DNA of 64,000 nucleotides from Lingula anatina (taxonomy: Eukaryota > Brachiopoda > Lingulata > Lingulida > Lingulidae). The DNA is taken from the NCBI RefSeq assembly GCF_001039355.2, contig NW_019776032.1, positions 62,001 to 126,000 of the forward strand, given 5' to 3'. The notes beneath the pieces are model-generated. The model searched no databases. It was not told the origin of the DNA and was given only the letters and a program-made list of their open reading frames with translations. Of the stretch, positions 25,401-38,480 are shown in pieces. Position numbers and translations under genes: made by a program. Positions within the stretch are counted from its first letter, which is position 1; the number at the start of each line of letters is the position of its first letter.

Positions 25401-28400
25401 GCCTAAGTTTAGCCCAATAAATTTTAAGACTTTGAAGTGTTACCTATAAGCCCCATGCCTAATGCGACCAGATTAGAGAGGACATCATTGCGATGGTCCT
25501 GAGCCAGGGCTTGGATGCTGGGATTCTTCATGCGCCGACAGAATATGAATAATATGAACTTGATGACTGAAACAAGCAAAAGTTACTGGCTAAGATAAAA
25601 GTAACACTTTTTTGTTCAGCAAAAAATGCAAATTTATAAGCAAACAACTATTTACAAAATCTATAAAGTTTTCTATACAAAGTTAAATTGTCTTTTCTCT
25701 TCACTTATTTGATTTTTAGAGTCATATATAGACTTTTTTATATTTTAATACTACATGTTGTTTAAAAGATTCAAAAATAGTCTTTTTGATATTCTAAAAG
25801 ACTCACTGACAAATCTTTAACAGTAAAATCAAGCTGTAAGACACTATAAACAAATTCCATATTAGGTATTTCAATTCTCCAAAATAATAGTAATCATAAT
25901 AATAATCATAATAACACCAAAAAAAAATAAAGAAGCAGACAAAGAACCTACCAATGGTGCTACAGATGATGACAATAGTTGATATATCCATGTTAACTGT
26001 TCTTGGATTTCCCTGAGCAAGGCTGACAATGATCTCTATGGATTCTACAATCAGCTGAGCGGAAGCCAGAGACATGATGACGGAGAGGATGACGATGGCT
26101 ACTGGCTCGAGTTTTGTGCGTCCTGCAATATAGATGTTGCAAATGTTATCTGGTTGGAGGAATTTTAAATAATTTTAGGAAGTTCATTTTTAAAATCATA
26201 AACAACTGACAAAGCCGTGCGCGCGCGTGTGCGTGTGTGTGTAAGGGAGAGGAGAAATACAGTAAGAGAGGAGTGAACAAGGGAACAGAGAAAAAATGGT
26301 AAAGGAGAGTGACTGAGAGTGACAGAGAGAATAAGACAGAGGAAAGGAGACATAGAGAGAAAGTGAATGAGTGAGAAACCGAGAAAGAGTGTGGGTGAAG
26401 AAAGGGTCAGAGAAAAAGGAAGTTAGAGAGTGAGTGAAAGAGAGAAAGAGTAAGAAAAAGAAAGATACAAAGATAGGGGAGAGTGTGTGAATCAGTGACA
26501 GGCTGAGAGAGACTATTAGTGGAAGGAAAGGGTCGAGTGTGAGAGGGAGAGAGAAAGATAGAATCATAAACCGACAGGACACACAGACCAGCACAATGAG
26601 TCAATCAAGAATTAAAAGATATCCCAGTTCTGCACCTTGTGGATAAACATAGGGGTCTCTCTTCTTCATGGCTCTGCTGCTCCACCAAATGACCAGTCCG
26701 GATAGCAGGTCCACCACACTGTCCACCAGGCTGGAGATGACCGATAGTGACCCAGACAATCCTGCCGCCACTGCCTTGGCGATCATCAGTAACTATAGAA
26801 ACAGGAATAAACAACAATGATTAGGTACAAAGAATTATGGGAAAGGTCATCTCAAGGTAAAAATGAAGGCCACTGCCTTGGTTATCAGCAGAACCTATAA
26901 CAATACAAGCAGGCATGAGCAATCCTGCTGAGGTAAAAAGAATTTTAATAAAGGTCAACTGAAGGTCAAGCTGGAAATGACTAGGGGACCCTGCCACAAA
27001 AGAACTTAAGTTTTTTAGCTAGAGCAAACTTCATTTTAATACTCAAACACTTTATTCATAAAATATTTCAACCTGCTTTTAACAGATGCATCCACTTGGT
27101 ATAATTTATAAAACTAATCATGATCAAACAGTTAATTTAATAGTACCAGGGGTTCTATTTCTATAAAATATACTTAAGCCTGATAATTGTTGAAACCTTT
27201 TTGGTCAAAATTTTAGTGCTACTTCTTAGACCCAAGGTAGTATAAAAAATAAATATATAAAATGTGTATGTTTTATAAAAAGATAGACAGGACTTATATT
27301 CCAGACCTGTGTACTGCAAAAATATGTACCTGTACTATATGGATTCTCTTGCCAAAGATGGTTAACTTTTCTGTCCTAAATTTGTTTAGTGAAAAAGTCT
27401 GCAGAATATACTAACTTACTATATTTATGCCCAATGTAATCTTGGCTACAAGGCTGGCTTTACTACGTTCTTCTTTTGCTGTCTGTTCCCCCTGCAAATC
27501 TACATCGAGATGCTGAGTATCCTCAAACTCAACGATCAGCTCATCCTGAGCTTTGTAAAAATGCCTGGAATTATGTTCAATATAAAAAGTTGACATGTTT
27601 GAAACTGCCCATATTTATTAAGTAGCCTGCCTTAAAGTACCAACACTATCTTTGTCTCTGTAAGTGCCAAAATTGCCCTATTTTGTTCCTTTGAATAAAT
27701 GATGTACATGTACAATGTACATGTACATATCTCATGAAATAAATAATTCACGATTTCAATAAAAATGTGCTTGTTTGCAAAAACAAAAAATAAAAAAAAG
27801 AACTGATTGAAGCAATCCCAGAGGAAGATTATATTTTTCAAGGGTACCTGACTGATTTTGGCAGTTTTTTATCTTCCTTCTGTTTTCCCCTCTTTTTGGA
27901 AGTGAACATGTTGATGGAAAAGGGCCATGCAGACTTCTCCTCATCTCCTTGTTCTGCAAGTAGAAAATGTAAATCCAAACTGCACAGAGCTCTAGTATTT
28001 TCAAACTAAATTTTACACGTTTTTTATCACAAACTTACATTTTTAGAATAACTCATAAGAAACACTTTTAATGTCGATCTGATATCTTCAGTCCACATGC
28101 CCTGACACTGTTAGCAGATTTATAAGAAAAGAAGATTTATAATCCAATCAATTTTATTAACAAATTGACGGGCTCATTTCAATATTTTCCTCAAATTTAG
28201 TAACTTGGAAGGTGGCATTTCAAGGCTGTGACATTTTATTTGAAACTGAAATCGAACAGTTATTATAAGTCTTTGTATCCACAAATATCAAAAACTGAAA
28301 ACAAACTATATTATCCAAATAAATTTTAACATAAATCAAAATTCAGTCTCAAATACAAAATAAAGGAATATCATACTTCGCTTTTCTTTCTTTGTTCAGT

Positions 28401-28727
28401 CTATTTTTCTCATTTCTTAAAGGATTTTATCCTGAAATTTAAAAACTTACCTCTTGAATCTGCAACAAGCAATTTTTCAGCAGGCCCACCATTCTTCAAG
28501 ACATGAGTATTATTTGGCAACTTCGATGCCAGGTTCAATGGTTTATGACAGCGACAGAAGTGTCTATTAACAACTTTTCTGCGAACATTTTGCTCTGATC
28601 TGTGCATTTCATCTAAGCCCCCAGCAGACTTGCTTACTGCCACTGCATTTCTATCGAAATCAAGTTCCTGTGGATCGTATGTTGGCAAATCCAACATCGA
28701 CACATACTTGAGCATGTCAGCTACCAT
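22481..28727 (-). CDS. Mn-type cation diffusion facilitator (SLC30/MTP-like)
   Basis: Membrane transporter of the cation diffusion facilitator family, expected to move divalent metal (probably Mn2+) out of the cytosol by proton exchange. Eight exons, all GT-AG and in phase: 28727-28451, 27953-27848, 27564-27420, 26792-26636, 26122-25952, 25566-25444, 23917-23831, 22785-22481 (TAG). With the ATG at 28727 the product is 456 aa. The soluble N-terminal part includes [10 protein letters not shown] and HFCRCHKP. Six membrane spans follow from about residue 165. Metal-site motifs are DSVVD (200-204, TM2) and DHRND (309-313, TM5), both DxxxD, which in this family marks the Mn group as against HxxxD in Zn carriers. 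DPIGA lies at about 335-339 in TM6. The last 100 residues are the cytosolic C-terminal domain ([20 protein letters not shown]), ending in a His/Asp-containing tail. The true N-terminus may lie further upstream (see the exons at 36-45 kb). Family assignment is near certain; metal preference is inferred. Confidence 0.93.
24828..25045 (-). CDS. Candidate alternative terminal exon of the transporter
   Basis: Inside the intron between exons 6 and 7, a TTTTTATAG acceptor precedes a 218-nt open stretch whose phase fits exon 6 exactly (one base carried over from ...GLI G|). It encodes a 72-residue hydrophilic tail beginning [15 protein letters not shown] and ending at a TAA that sits within overlapping AATAAA words. 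If used, it would give a transporter cut after TM5, without TM6 and the C-terminal domain. It could equally be chance or a repeat fragment; no homology is recognised. Confidence 0.3.
26216..26580. repeat. Purine-rich (GAGA)-type and (GTGTGC)n tract in intron
   Basis: An intronic stretch of GAGAGA/GTGAGTGAGA words preceded by GCGCGCGTGTGCGTGTGTGTG. Its open frames on the minus strand (rich in S, L, F) are low-complexity artefacts. Confidence 0.85.
26865..26912 (-). repeat. Relic of a duplicated exon edge
   Basis: GCCACTGCCTTGG.TATCAGCAG... at 26870 repeats the start of transporter exon 4 (GCCACTGCCTTGGCGATCATC at 26767) about 103 bp upstream on the coding strand, including a ...TTATAG acceptor-like end. 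The duplicate has an in-frame stop and is not used in the model. Confidence 0.6.
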
Positions 28728-30297
28728 TTTGATTCTTGCCTAAAGCAACCCCAGACACTTAAAAAAGGAGTCAATGTTGCTGCATTTTCCAGTCACGAAG
28801 AACTTGCCATGAAAACAATGCACATAATTAATAACCTGTGCACTTTATCATTGTTCATAACATTTCCTGAGTTTAATATAAGATCTTCAGTATAGATACC
28901 TTGGCTGTTTCTGGAAAAATATGAACTGTCCATAGAGCCAGCAAGTCAAGCATACCTCCTTTTTAGTTCTTGTGAAGACATATGGTAATGACTTGATCCT
29001 TTCAATTGGGAAAATCATGAATTTTACAGATATTTCATTTTTTTAAGTCATAAATTCTTTCAAGTAGAACATTCATATCCAGTAACAGCAAAAAAGGCTA
29101 CTTTGTAACCTCCTTCTAAATAGTAAAAGTACTACAAATGCTACACAGAAATATATTAATTCTTAGTGTTTCCAAAATTATGAATCTGAAAAATTGATGA
29201 TTTTTCCCCATTAAGAACATTGATTCATTACCTTATTTGCAGTAAAAAACAGCAAACATACATAATTGGAATAAAAATATGTAATAATTACTGGAGTTTC
29301 ATGGCAAAAAGCATCCTAGCTGAACCCGCATATTCAAGTAACATCTCCAAGATAAATACAACACTCTCTGAAATAAATCCAACAGCTAGAAGCTATACAG
29401 CTGAAGTTTACAGTAGGGATTCTGTGCAAGTGTGAAGTACTACTGGTTTTGAATATCAACTACTGTTAACATGCACTGTATACCTTACAGGGTGTCTGAA
29501 AATGTTTGACACAAAATTAAACTCTATCAAAACTTGGCCATGGTTAGATGAACTGGATATAAGAGAGATCTTGGAGCTGTTTTACAAAATTATTTTTGAA
29601 ACGAAGCTTGCCTTGCATTCAAGATCAAATATGTATGCCCTATTGGCATCATACCACTTGTGAACCCTTACATTTTAGGCATTTAGTAAAGAGACAGCAA
29701 AACCTCTAAAATTTTGTCATCCATCTCATTATTTCTAACTCTACACACCACACAAGGCCTAAAACTAGGCAGGGCACCATAAAAAAAGAAACAATGACCT
29801 ATATTCCTTTTCATCTCAATTTGAAATAGGTTGTTTTTTATGAATCAACCTGCATATCTCCTTTAATAAATCTAAGTCTCCCTAAAACCTTAAATCATAA
29901 TAGGTTATGTCAGTGTCATTTTCTATAACATTTACATTTATTTAGGCAATGTCCTTAAAATGTGTCACAGAACACCATAAAATACCTGGTACATTTATCT
30001 CTGCAAGAACTACTATGACTGTATGCCAAATATCTCATGTCAATTACTGCCACATAAAATTATATAAATCCTTTTGTATATGCAAGCTTTATACCCTCTG
30101 TAGTCACCAGTGTCCCAGTTAGGACTCTGTCAGGAATCATCCCACCTGGCATGGTGACAGAGTGTATACTTAAAGTCAGGCAATGTTTAGTGTCTGTATG
30201 TCTCTACACATCTGTAACTGACTTCCTTTACTAAAGAAAAATGCCATAAGGAACAACCATCATTAATAAAGATAGAGACAATGTCTCTATACCTCCC

Positions 30298-30347
<50 letters not shown>

Positions 30348-31124
30348 CTGTGTGTGTATCAGCACACATTTTTTTTGGTGTTGAGGACCCTTAGATATAA
30401 CCTGATATTCAATAGTTTTCATTAGTAAATCAATTTGGGCTCAGATATCATTTGTCTCACTAAATTGTTACAAAAGTAGTGCTACTATTCCAAAGAAATC
30501 CACTGAGAAATAAAAGAAGTATTTTCCTTGATACGATATTTGCTTTCATTAGAATACCATAATGATATCCATCTTTCATTTCAACTTTCTGACATTCAGT
30601 CTTTTTTTACATCAATAATGAATGTGACATAACCTAAAAAACACAAAGAGGAGACTGAAAAATAATTCTGTGGCTCTATTCAGACAGGGAATCAATTTTT
30701 CATCTTAGGTAGACCTAAGAGTCTTATCCATATGCTATATATATAATGGCGCAGATTGAGTCTGAAGACTCCCCTTTACTACTTTTCAACTGGAAATATT
30801 CTTAAACAAACTGACCAGTGTTTATAGAAACTGATAACAGCAATATGGTCATCTCTCTCTAACCTTTGTCCAGTTCATAGTTAAACAAAAACTGGCCTCC
30901 ACTCACCCCTCCTTATTTATTACCAGCTCTCCTATAACCTGAAAAAGCAATGTTTCTGTCTAAGAAACTACAATATCATATGAAACAGTAAATAACACCT
31001 GTTCAGCAAACTGTTTGTCCTCAAATAACCCACTGAGCCAGAAAAAGTATCCCAAAAACATCTTCCATTACTACTGGTACCTCAATTACCTATCAATCAA
31101 GTCTCTTGCGGGGTGACCTGACCA

Positions 31125-31309
31125 CTCTTAGCAAAATTTCAGGCCCCCTGCAAATTTGCAGCAATTTTACTGCAATACTGCCACAAACCACAATTCCTTC
31201 TTGCAAACTTGCAGTAAATTTGCTGCAATATGGCTGCAGATTAGCAGCAATAAAATTTTTCTTGCAAATTCCTGCAAACTTGTTGCAAACTTTTCATTTT
31301 GCTACAGGG
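31125..31309. mobile_element. Short MITE (TTAGCAAAAT family), copy 2
   Basis: Termini CTTAGCAAAAT and ATTTTGCTACAGGG with a GCAA/TTGC-rich interior, as in the 13957 copy. A partial copy ends at about 31494 within a local duplication. Confidence 0.75.
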
Positions 31310-31539
31310 ATGCAGACCCAGTGAAAAACACCAAAACATTATCAGACTTGGGTACTAATACAGGGGGGAGGGATAGAGGGCGTCTTCTGGGTCTTCTATA
31401 AGATGGTCAAATTCCTGCAAACTTGTTGCTGAAGCTTTTAGTTTGCAGTGATATTGCTGCAACTATGCTGCAAACTTTTCATTTTGCTAAAGGGATGCAA
31501 ACCCAGTGAAAAACACCAAAATATTATCAGACTTAGGTA

Positions 31540-31712
31540 CTAATACAGGGGCAGATAGAGGACATCTTCTGGGTCTTCTGTAAGATGGACAGTATTTTTT
31601 AGTTTATACATTGACAGGCATCTAATTTTTTCTGCTGGAAGAGGGTCAAAAATAGAGGATGGATCAACAAAGATAATTTGGAAGACTGTCAGAAAATATC
31701 TCTGGATCTGCA
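31540..31712. mobile_element. Degenerate hAT-like MITE (same family as 47501)
   Basis: Starts CAGGGGCAGATAGAGG and carries the family core (GGATGGATCAACAAAGATAA, then GGAAGACTGTCAGAAAATAT), ending near TGGATCTGCAC where the right terminus is eroded. Confidence 0.75.
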
Positions 31713-34662
31713 CAGCTTGTAATAAGTTCAGTTTTTTAGGGTACTAATACGTTCAGTTTCATCCATCTGGGTAAATGATCCAGTTTTTTTATTTTTACCT
31801 CTAATTTTTCTCAGGCTGAAAAAATTAAATGGCAAAAATTTACACATTAAAACATTGCTTAATTCCCATCACTATCTTAGTCTTGTAAGCTAAAAATCAA
31901 TACAATTGACAAATGACCTGGAGAAAAAAAACCTGTCTAAACTATGCAAAGAGTATAGAGCTAGAGAAGTTCAAACCTTTATCTGCAGCCTTTCTTGTTC
32001 AAATACTGATAAGAGATACTAACATTTGATTCAACAACACTGCAAATATCTATTAATATCCCTCATTACTGATAAAGCTCGAGTTTATGGAGTTTGTTCT
32101 TACACATGACGGCACCAGTATCTAACAATTTTCATTGTGCACTGCCACTTTTTATCTCACAATAATCTACCACACCACTTTTATCATATTTTCTTTTCTC
32201 ATTCAGGGAGTCATCTTCCTCATAATGTAGATCAGATGGCATATTTTTATTACATTAATAACCAATCGATAACCAATTCTGGATATAGCAAATTGCATCC
32301 AATTACGCCTAAAGGACCCACATGTTATGTATTTCGCACACACACATGCCATGCATGAATACACAATGGGTTTCTGGACATCCATCGTAACTTAAGTCAA
32401 ATCAAGGAGTTATAACTCCTTGGTCAAATACAGGACTTGTCAGCAAGGTATACATAACATCCATTCCTACTTTGCACAGGACAGTGTGATCACACCTGAC
32501 TGGCTGATGCATTATGAGAAATTTGTCATAAAAATCATCATTATCCACTGTTGGACAAAGGCCTCAGCAAGCTTCTACCAGTGTATTCTGTCTTGGGCCT
32601 CACTGTTTCAGTTTGGTTTTTTCCAGTACTCATATAACACATCCTTCAATCTCTTATGAGGCTTCCCTTCTGTCCACATCTTGGCATCCATTCTGTCAGT
32701 CTTTTTGTCCATCTGCCATCTTTTATTTTGCTAACATGTCCTGCCCTTCTTCATTTCATTTCTTTAATTGTAAACAGCACATCGGTCATAAAAATAGTGT
32801 CAACTTTTTCAAAATTCTCTACAGGTGCTTCTCAGTAGAGTATTGTACTTCTACACATGTGCATGCAACCACACATATACAGACTCACATACACATGTGC
32901 ATGAACAAACACATGAATTCACATTTTTACCTTTAGATTCCAGGACATTCAAAAGCTATGTTGAATACATACACACCACACACCAACATTTACCTATACT
33001 AAATATAAAAACAGTACATAATATCATATATTTAGCACAGTCACAGTAACTCTTGATTAAAACTTGCACCTTTCATTATTACTAAAACAAGTACTGAAAG
33101 GTGCAATATTTCCAGCAATCATTGCTACTCTATAATATTTCCAGTTAAGTGTGAATGGACATCCTATATCAAACCATTTTATATATATTATTGTAATGCT
33201 GCATTCCTCTTCTGATATCAAGGCAAATTATCCCACAGATGGCAGACTTTCAGATTTGAACAAAAAGCTTTCCACTCAAAGAAAGGTACGTGTCAATATT
33301 TCCAGTCAAAATGCTTCTAAATGTCAATGCTTCCAAATTAATGAAAACTGACTTCCTCTTTAACCCATTCTTGTAGTTATAAGTGCATTGCTAAATAATG
33401 AATAAGTTAATCTGCAAGTAAACTGATTTACAATTATTTTAAACTGCCACTGCTTTATAATGAGCCACCAGCACTAATGAAATAATTAATCCTGATTCTT
33501 CCACAAAGATTTGAGTGATTTCCTGTTGTGTGCTGACATTTAGAGAGCTATTTCATGCCTCCAAAGCTACATTTTTTCAGTCACTGTAACATCAATATTC
33601 AATTTACCGAGCCTTTCACCTAATCATATTTACATACTGATTGTATAATTCCGCCTGAGTGTGCTTTTGGATTTAATGCTAGAAATGAACATTTGCTGCT
33701 AGATCAGACATCAATATCGAAATATGGAAATAAAGCTGGAGAACTGCAATTAATGCAAGTTAAAAAGAACCATTAAGCCCCTATAGAATTTTGCTGTATA
33801 ACTGTAATGATATATATAAACAGCATGCCCATTTTAAAAATAAAAATATCAACTTGTTAACTAGAGTTCACACTGATTCCATTTGTACTTAGGCAAAGTA
33901 AGTTAAGATACCTCCATCATCTCTGTATTATTTATGTGCAACATAAGATTCAGTTCATCTACATATAATTCATTTCACCTGTTATTATTCTCAGCCATCA
34001 ACTGTGCTGCATGCCTCATCTAGGAAAATAAATGCCCCCATCGCAACATCCTGCAAGTTAAACAGAGCTCACAACCAAGGTTAATTATGAGTTTTGGCCT
34101 CAATAAAATAACTCACTTTATACCTATCTATAAGCAGACACATCTATACAGGTAGAGTTGTCAAAGATGCTCAACAGACTTGAAATTGCAAATACTCTAT
34201 AACTGATGTTAGTGTGTATACTACTTGAACAAGTTTGTATATATAACTTCCACACATAAGAATCTATACACATGTATATATGCACACTGATAATATACAT
34301 TGTATATATGTGTTAATATATATCTGTACATGAACATACCTTCCCATAAATACATGCATATTCACACTGAGAATACTTATTGTACATATGTACATGTATA
34401 TACATGTATCTGTATATGAACATACCTTAATTCCCACAGGACTGCTACATTTGTTTTCAGCAGTCAGCTGTTTGCTATACTGACCTACACCTACATTTGT
34501 ACACAAAATCTGCACACCATGGCCAGAAATATGCTCTGAAATATCCAGTTTTAATCTAAATGATACAAATACCAATCCATCAAAAGCAACCAGCCGTCTG
34601 AGATGTAAATTTTACAAATACTCATCCATCAGAGGGAATCAGCTGTTTGAGAGTCACGCTTG

Positions 34663-35215
34663 TCTTTGATTTTAAGTTGCACGGTCAAGGTGAGTAGTGA
34701 CCCAATTAACTTAAACTATGTATATCTTTGATTCTAAAATGTCCACCAAGCTATCAAGTGACCCCATTTAATGGAAATATGTCTGCCTTATTTGGTCACC
34801 AGGGTATTTATATAGTGTGCCCCAATTATTAAGTAACGTAAAGCAAGTTTTTTATTGATTCTAAACTGTCATCAAGTAAAAGCAAGGGGACCTTGGAATG
34901 TAAAACATGTCTCTGTCTTTGACTTTAAAATGTCACCTGGGTATCAAGTGCCAAAATTAATTTAACACATACATCTATTGATTTTAAAATGCCATCACGG
35001 TTTTAACTGACCCAGTTAACTTAAAGCATGTCTGGCTTTGATTCTTAAATAGTAACCAAGGTGTTAAGTGACCCCATTAAATTAAAACAGCGTGTATCTT
35101 TGCTTCTCAAATGTCACTTAGATATTAAATGACCATGAGCAACTTGAAAACATGCTTCTATTTGAATCTTAAATATCATCAAGGTTTTTTAATGACCTAA
35201 ACCATGCAAAAGATA
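34663..35215. repeat. Minisatellite, about nine units of about 61 bp
   Basis: Diverged tandem units follow the pattern CTTTGATTCTAAAATGTCACC...AAGTGACCCCATTAA...AAACATG. The spacing between successive CTTTGA/CTATTGA words is close to 60 bp. Divergence between units is high, so the array is old. Confidence 0.75.
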
Positions 35216-35663
35216 ATTACCACAGCTGTTTAACCTTGCAGACCTCGATCATGAATTGAATAAACCTATAGTGCCATTGGTAGGTAATCTGGCCTCATAT
35301 GCATCCCTTTATATATATTTATATATAGTTCATATTGTGACAGGCCATTGGTCAGAATGGGAGCAGGCTGGACATCAGCTGGTCAATTATCATGAAGTGC
35401 AATCACACAATAGGTATTATATATATCACAGTGCCACGTCATCTGAATACATGGGGGAAGCTGAGATCTGTGTATACCACAAACTAAATCCAAACTCAGG
35501 GCTTGTACTGTATGCTGGTAAGTCCATTTGGAGCCCCTATCCACCTAGGTTCTATGTTTTATGCTCCTATTCACCGAGGTCTACCCAGTGACTATGTTTA
35601 TAGTCTACCTAATGTTCTTAAGTCTATATTGTAGTCCAATATTTTACACCAGTCTAGCTAGAC

Positions 35664-35884
35664 TATAAGGGCGCATTCCCATAGATTTTAGATCGATCTA
35701 TCCCCGAGGGGAGTCTACCTAGATTACTGTCAGATAATACGGCTTAAATGTCCGGCCTGCCTACTACAAGCTGTAAGGGGGTAATTAACTTTCATGCCCA
35801 CTCGGCTGACAGCTATTTAGCGTGAACCCCCAGGGAGTTAGGTCGATCTAGTTGGATTGATCTAATCTCTGGGAATGGGGTCTA
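35664..35884. mobile_element. Inverted-repeat element, CATTCCCA...TGGGAATG family
   Basis: About 220 bp, bounded by GCATTCCCATAGATTTTAGA and TCTAATCTCTGGGAATGGGG (imperfect inverted ends), with the internal phrases GGGGAGTCT, CTGTCAG, AAGCTGTAAGGGGGTAATTA, GCTGACAGCTATTTAGCG and CCCCCAGGGAGTTAG. Related copies lie near 43166, 43386, 58222, 61048 and 61254. No coding capacity. Confidence 0.8.
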
Positions 35885-36418
35885 ACTGTTATATTTACTG
35901 TAGCTCTAGATCTACTGTCCTCACTCTAAATATTCAGGACTAGACTGCTAGCCTATTACCAGTTATATATCAGCTACTGTAACATATAATTATAATGAAA
36001 CAGAAATTATATCTATCAATGGACGAGATTTCTATTTATAAACCACAGACTGAGGTGATATGTGGCAAGCCACATGACTGGAAGACTGTATTGTGTAACT
36101 ACTGGCAGCTTGCGATGAAATGCACATCAAGTCCACATTCAACTGTATAAGGACAGGTTCTGTCTTCTAATTTTTTTTCTGTACCTACCTTGTAGAAGAT
36201 GATGCCTATGCTCTCTGCTGCTCTTGGTAGAATTAAACCAAAGTCATAATATGATAATAAAATAATGATATCAAATAAATTTGATACCTTATTTCCTGCT
36301 TGATCTTAATGACTGTTGCCAAATGTTGCTGTTTTTTAGCCAACGTTTCTTTGGCAAACTTAATCCAAAAATAAACTAGCAGTCTAAAAAACATACTTAC
36401 TCAAACTCTACAACTTAC

Positions 36419-37003
36419 CCAGTGCATCAGAGAGACTAACATGAGATGGCGCCACTTCCTTCAGACGGATTCTTCTTCGCATACAGCTATCCAGTGAATG
36501 AGTCCGAGACAAATGACCATTAGGTGTTGTTGTTCCACTGGCTGGTGCCGATTTCGGAAACTCCACGATCATGTCGCGAGAGATAACATTTGCTGAGCGT
36601 TCCTGTACACTGTCACCATAGCGGCCGGTGGAATCTTTGGGAAATGGTGCACTCTTCTTGCTTCGGAGGCAGCAATAGGATGGCTGTGTTGTCGGGGAAG
36701 CTGGCTCTTCAACGGGACTGGTAGAAATTCCATTTTCATCGATGATGTTCACTGCAGGCACCAAAGGCGGGAGGTCCAAATCGGGTGTCTCACACCCCGG
36801 GGGACACATGTACCAGCGACAGAATATTCTCGCCTCTGTCTGGGTCTCAGCTGCGCAGTGATCTACCCCTTGCTTTGGTTGGCTGCTCAAGCGTCTAACG
36901 TGCTGAGGATAGTCCCCAGGTGGTTGCAATCCATCTTCACTGGTCTGGGTCGCAGGGTCAAGGTCACTTGCTTTTACTTCTGGTGACAGGTCAATGTCTT
37001 CTT
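36419..37003 (-). CDS. Upstream coding exon (585 nt), disordered, with TQT motifs
   Basis: Acceptor TTCACTTTACAG at 37004-37005 and donor G|GTAAGT at 36418-36417; phase 1 in and phase 1 out; 195 codons open. The product is Pro/Ser/Thr-rich and mostly disordered. It includes DLDPATQTSEDG and CAAETQTEARIF (TQT motifs of the kind bound by dynein light chain LC8), a CRWYMCPPGCE cysteine cluster and SRTHSLDSCMRRRIRLKE. It reads on from the exons at 37.5 and 38.3 kb. Joined to the transporter core it needs the acceptor GTAG at 28722-28721, which restores phase 1 and gives ...[14 protein letters not shown].... The alternative TTTAG acceptor at 28741-28740 would give an early stop. It could therefore be the N-terminal region of the transporter, a long-isoform exon, or part of a separate gene. 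Confidence 0.65.
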
Positions 37004-37516
37004 CTGTAAAGTGAATATGGAGGTTCTGTTAAAGTCTGAACTCATTAAATTCCAACCTGAGAGCATACAACAATAATTATGATAGAATAATTTGCTTTTT
37101 AAATGTTTGATATGTTTTTGATTAGTTCTCAGCGCCATCTACTAACATTATTATATACTAAAACCACTAAGTTCAATTCAAAACTGCTTAATTAAAAAAC
37201 TACAAAATTTTCATCTGCTCATATAATTTTCACACAATGACCATGCACTACCAAGACCAGGTTATTGTCATTGGAAAACAAACAAACACTAAACAGAACT
37301 TCATCTGAAACCATATACTATCTATCCTCTAACATGGCCTTTTGGCTCCTTATAGTGACTTTGTCTCATAACAGAAATGATTTCCCAGTCTGCAAATAGA
37401 CAGCAAAATAGTCTAGACAGACAACCATTTCAACCACATCCAATGCCCTGTCACTACCTGACCTCCCTGAAATGACCTTTAACTTGACCTTGAGGAGACC
37501 TTTATCTGACCTTCAC

Positions 37517-37711
37517 CTTGGCCTTCTTGGTTCCCATGTTGTTTCAGCTTCACCGTCACTTCTGCCATGTCCACTCCCGTCCTGCGACACAGAAATGTCT
37601 GTGTGCCCATGTCACTGACCTCCAACATGGCGTCGACCTCTGCGCCCTCCAACACATTCTTATCCATACTTCTGTCCTCAGCAGGCTCTTCAGACACCGG
37701 GTTGGTGTAGC
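37517..37711 (-). CDS. Upstream coding exon (195 nt)
   Basis: Acceptor TTTTCCAG at 37713-37712 and donor CAAG|GTGAAG at 37516-37515; phase 1 in and out. The 65-codon product starts GYTNPVSEEPAEDRSMDKN and includes DMGTQTFLCRRTG (third TQT motif in the chain), ending Gln-rich. The frame runs on to a stop soon after the donor, which supports the exon boundary chosen. No known domain. Confidence 0.6.
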
Positions 37712-38311
37712 CTGGAAAATTGATTATTTCTTACTTTACAGTGAAATTAATAATCTACTAGTTATCCTGCAATACTAAATTTAAGTCAATATTTTTTGTT
37801 AATTTTTGCTAGCTTTTTTTCCTATCAAAAATCCTAATGAGAGAGAGTCCAGAATGTATAAATCTTTCAGTTTTCTGTCTGTGTCTATTGTAAACATGTT
37901 TCCATTTAATGCAGATCTAGTATGCTATTTCCAAAATGTAAACATATATAAATAAGGAAAACAATTAAAGGGGGAAGGGGGGGGGGGGGTCCAAGATAGT
38001 CAATACAATAAAACTTGGGGTAACAGAGAAACTCTGCTGGGTAAAAACTCACTTTCAGAACTATGATATTCAGGGTGATAGCATGTGTTGGAGAGAGGAG
38101 GGTTACTATCAGCACCTATTTACCCACACTGATATATATATGTATTACACATATCTGTAAATAATATCATCTGCATCTTAAAATTGATAGGTATCCACCC
38201 TGCACATGTGCTGTTTGCAGTACTTTCTAATCAAAACAAAATGTGTTCCTTTTTTAATGAAATAATAAGCACCCTCTCTACATTTTTGACAAAAGTGTTG
38301 TTTTTTTTTAC

Positions 38312-38480
38312 CTTCATGATCTTCCTGTTTTATAAGCTTATCTTTATGGTCATCAGGTGCTGCCATCTTTTGGTCATTGGCATCAACTACTGTCTCCCCT
38401 GTTGCCTTTATTTCACTTGTTGGTAGCAATGAGTAGGAATGAGTTTCGGTAGCTAAGGCACGTAATGGAGATTTTTGTCT
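38312..38480 (-). CDS. Upstream coding exon (169 nt)
   Basis: Acceptor GCTATTTCAG at 38482-38481 and donor GAAG|GTAAAA at 38311-38310; phase 0 in and phase 1 out, fitting the next exon. The product starts RQKSPLRALATETHSYSLLP and is charged (DDHKDKLIKQEDHE). Phase 0 at its start matches the five-codon exon at 45288-45302. No domain recognised. Confidence 0.55.

Larger units (their letters stand above)
28740..36418 (-). other. Long intron or intergenic stretch upstream of the transporter core
   Basis: I found no further phase-compatible exon here. It contains a (TC)n run at 30301-30340, the TTAGCAAAAT-family MITE at 31125-31309, a degenerate hAT-like MITE near 31540-31712, a local duplication of the phrase ACCCAGTGAAAAACACCAAA (31319 and 31503), a 61-bp minisatellite (34663-35215) and an inverted-repeat element at 35664-35884. 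Confidence 0.6.

Noticed and set aside
26196-26604. Ser/Leu/Phe-rich 132-codon minus-strand frame
   Set aside because: Low-complexity GAGA tract in a transporter intron.
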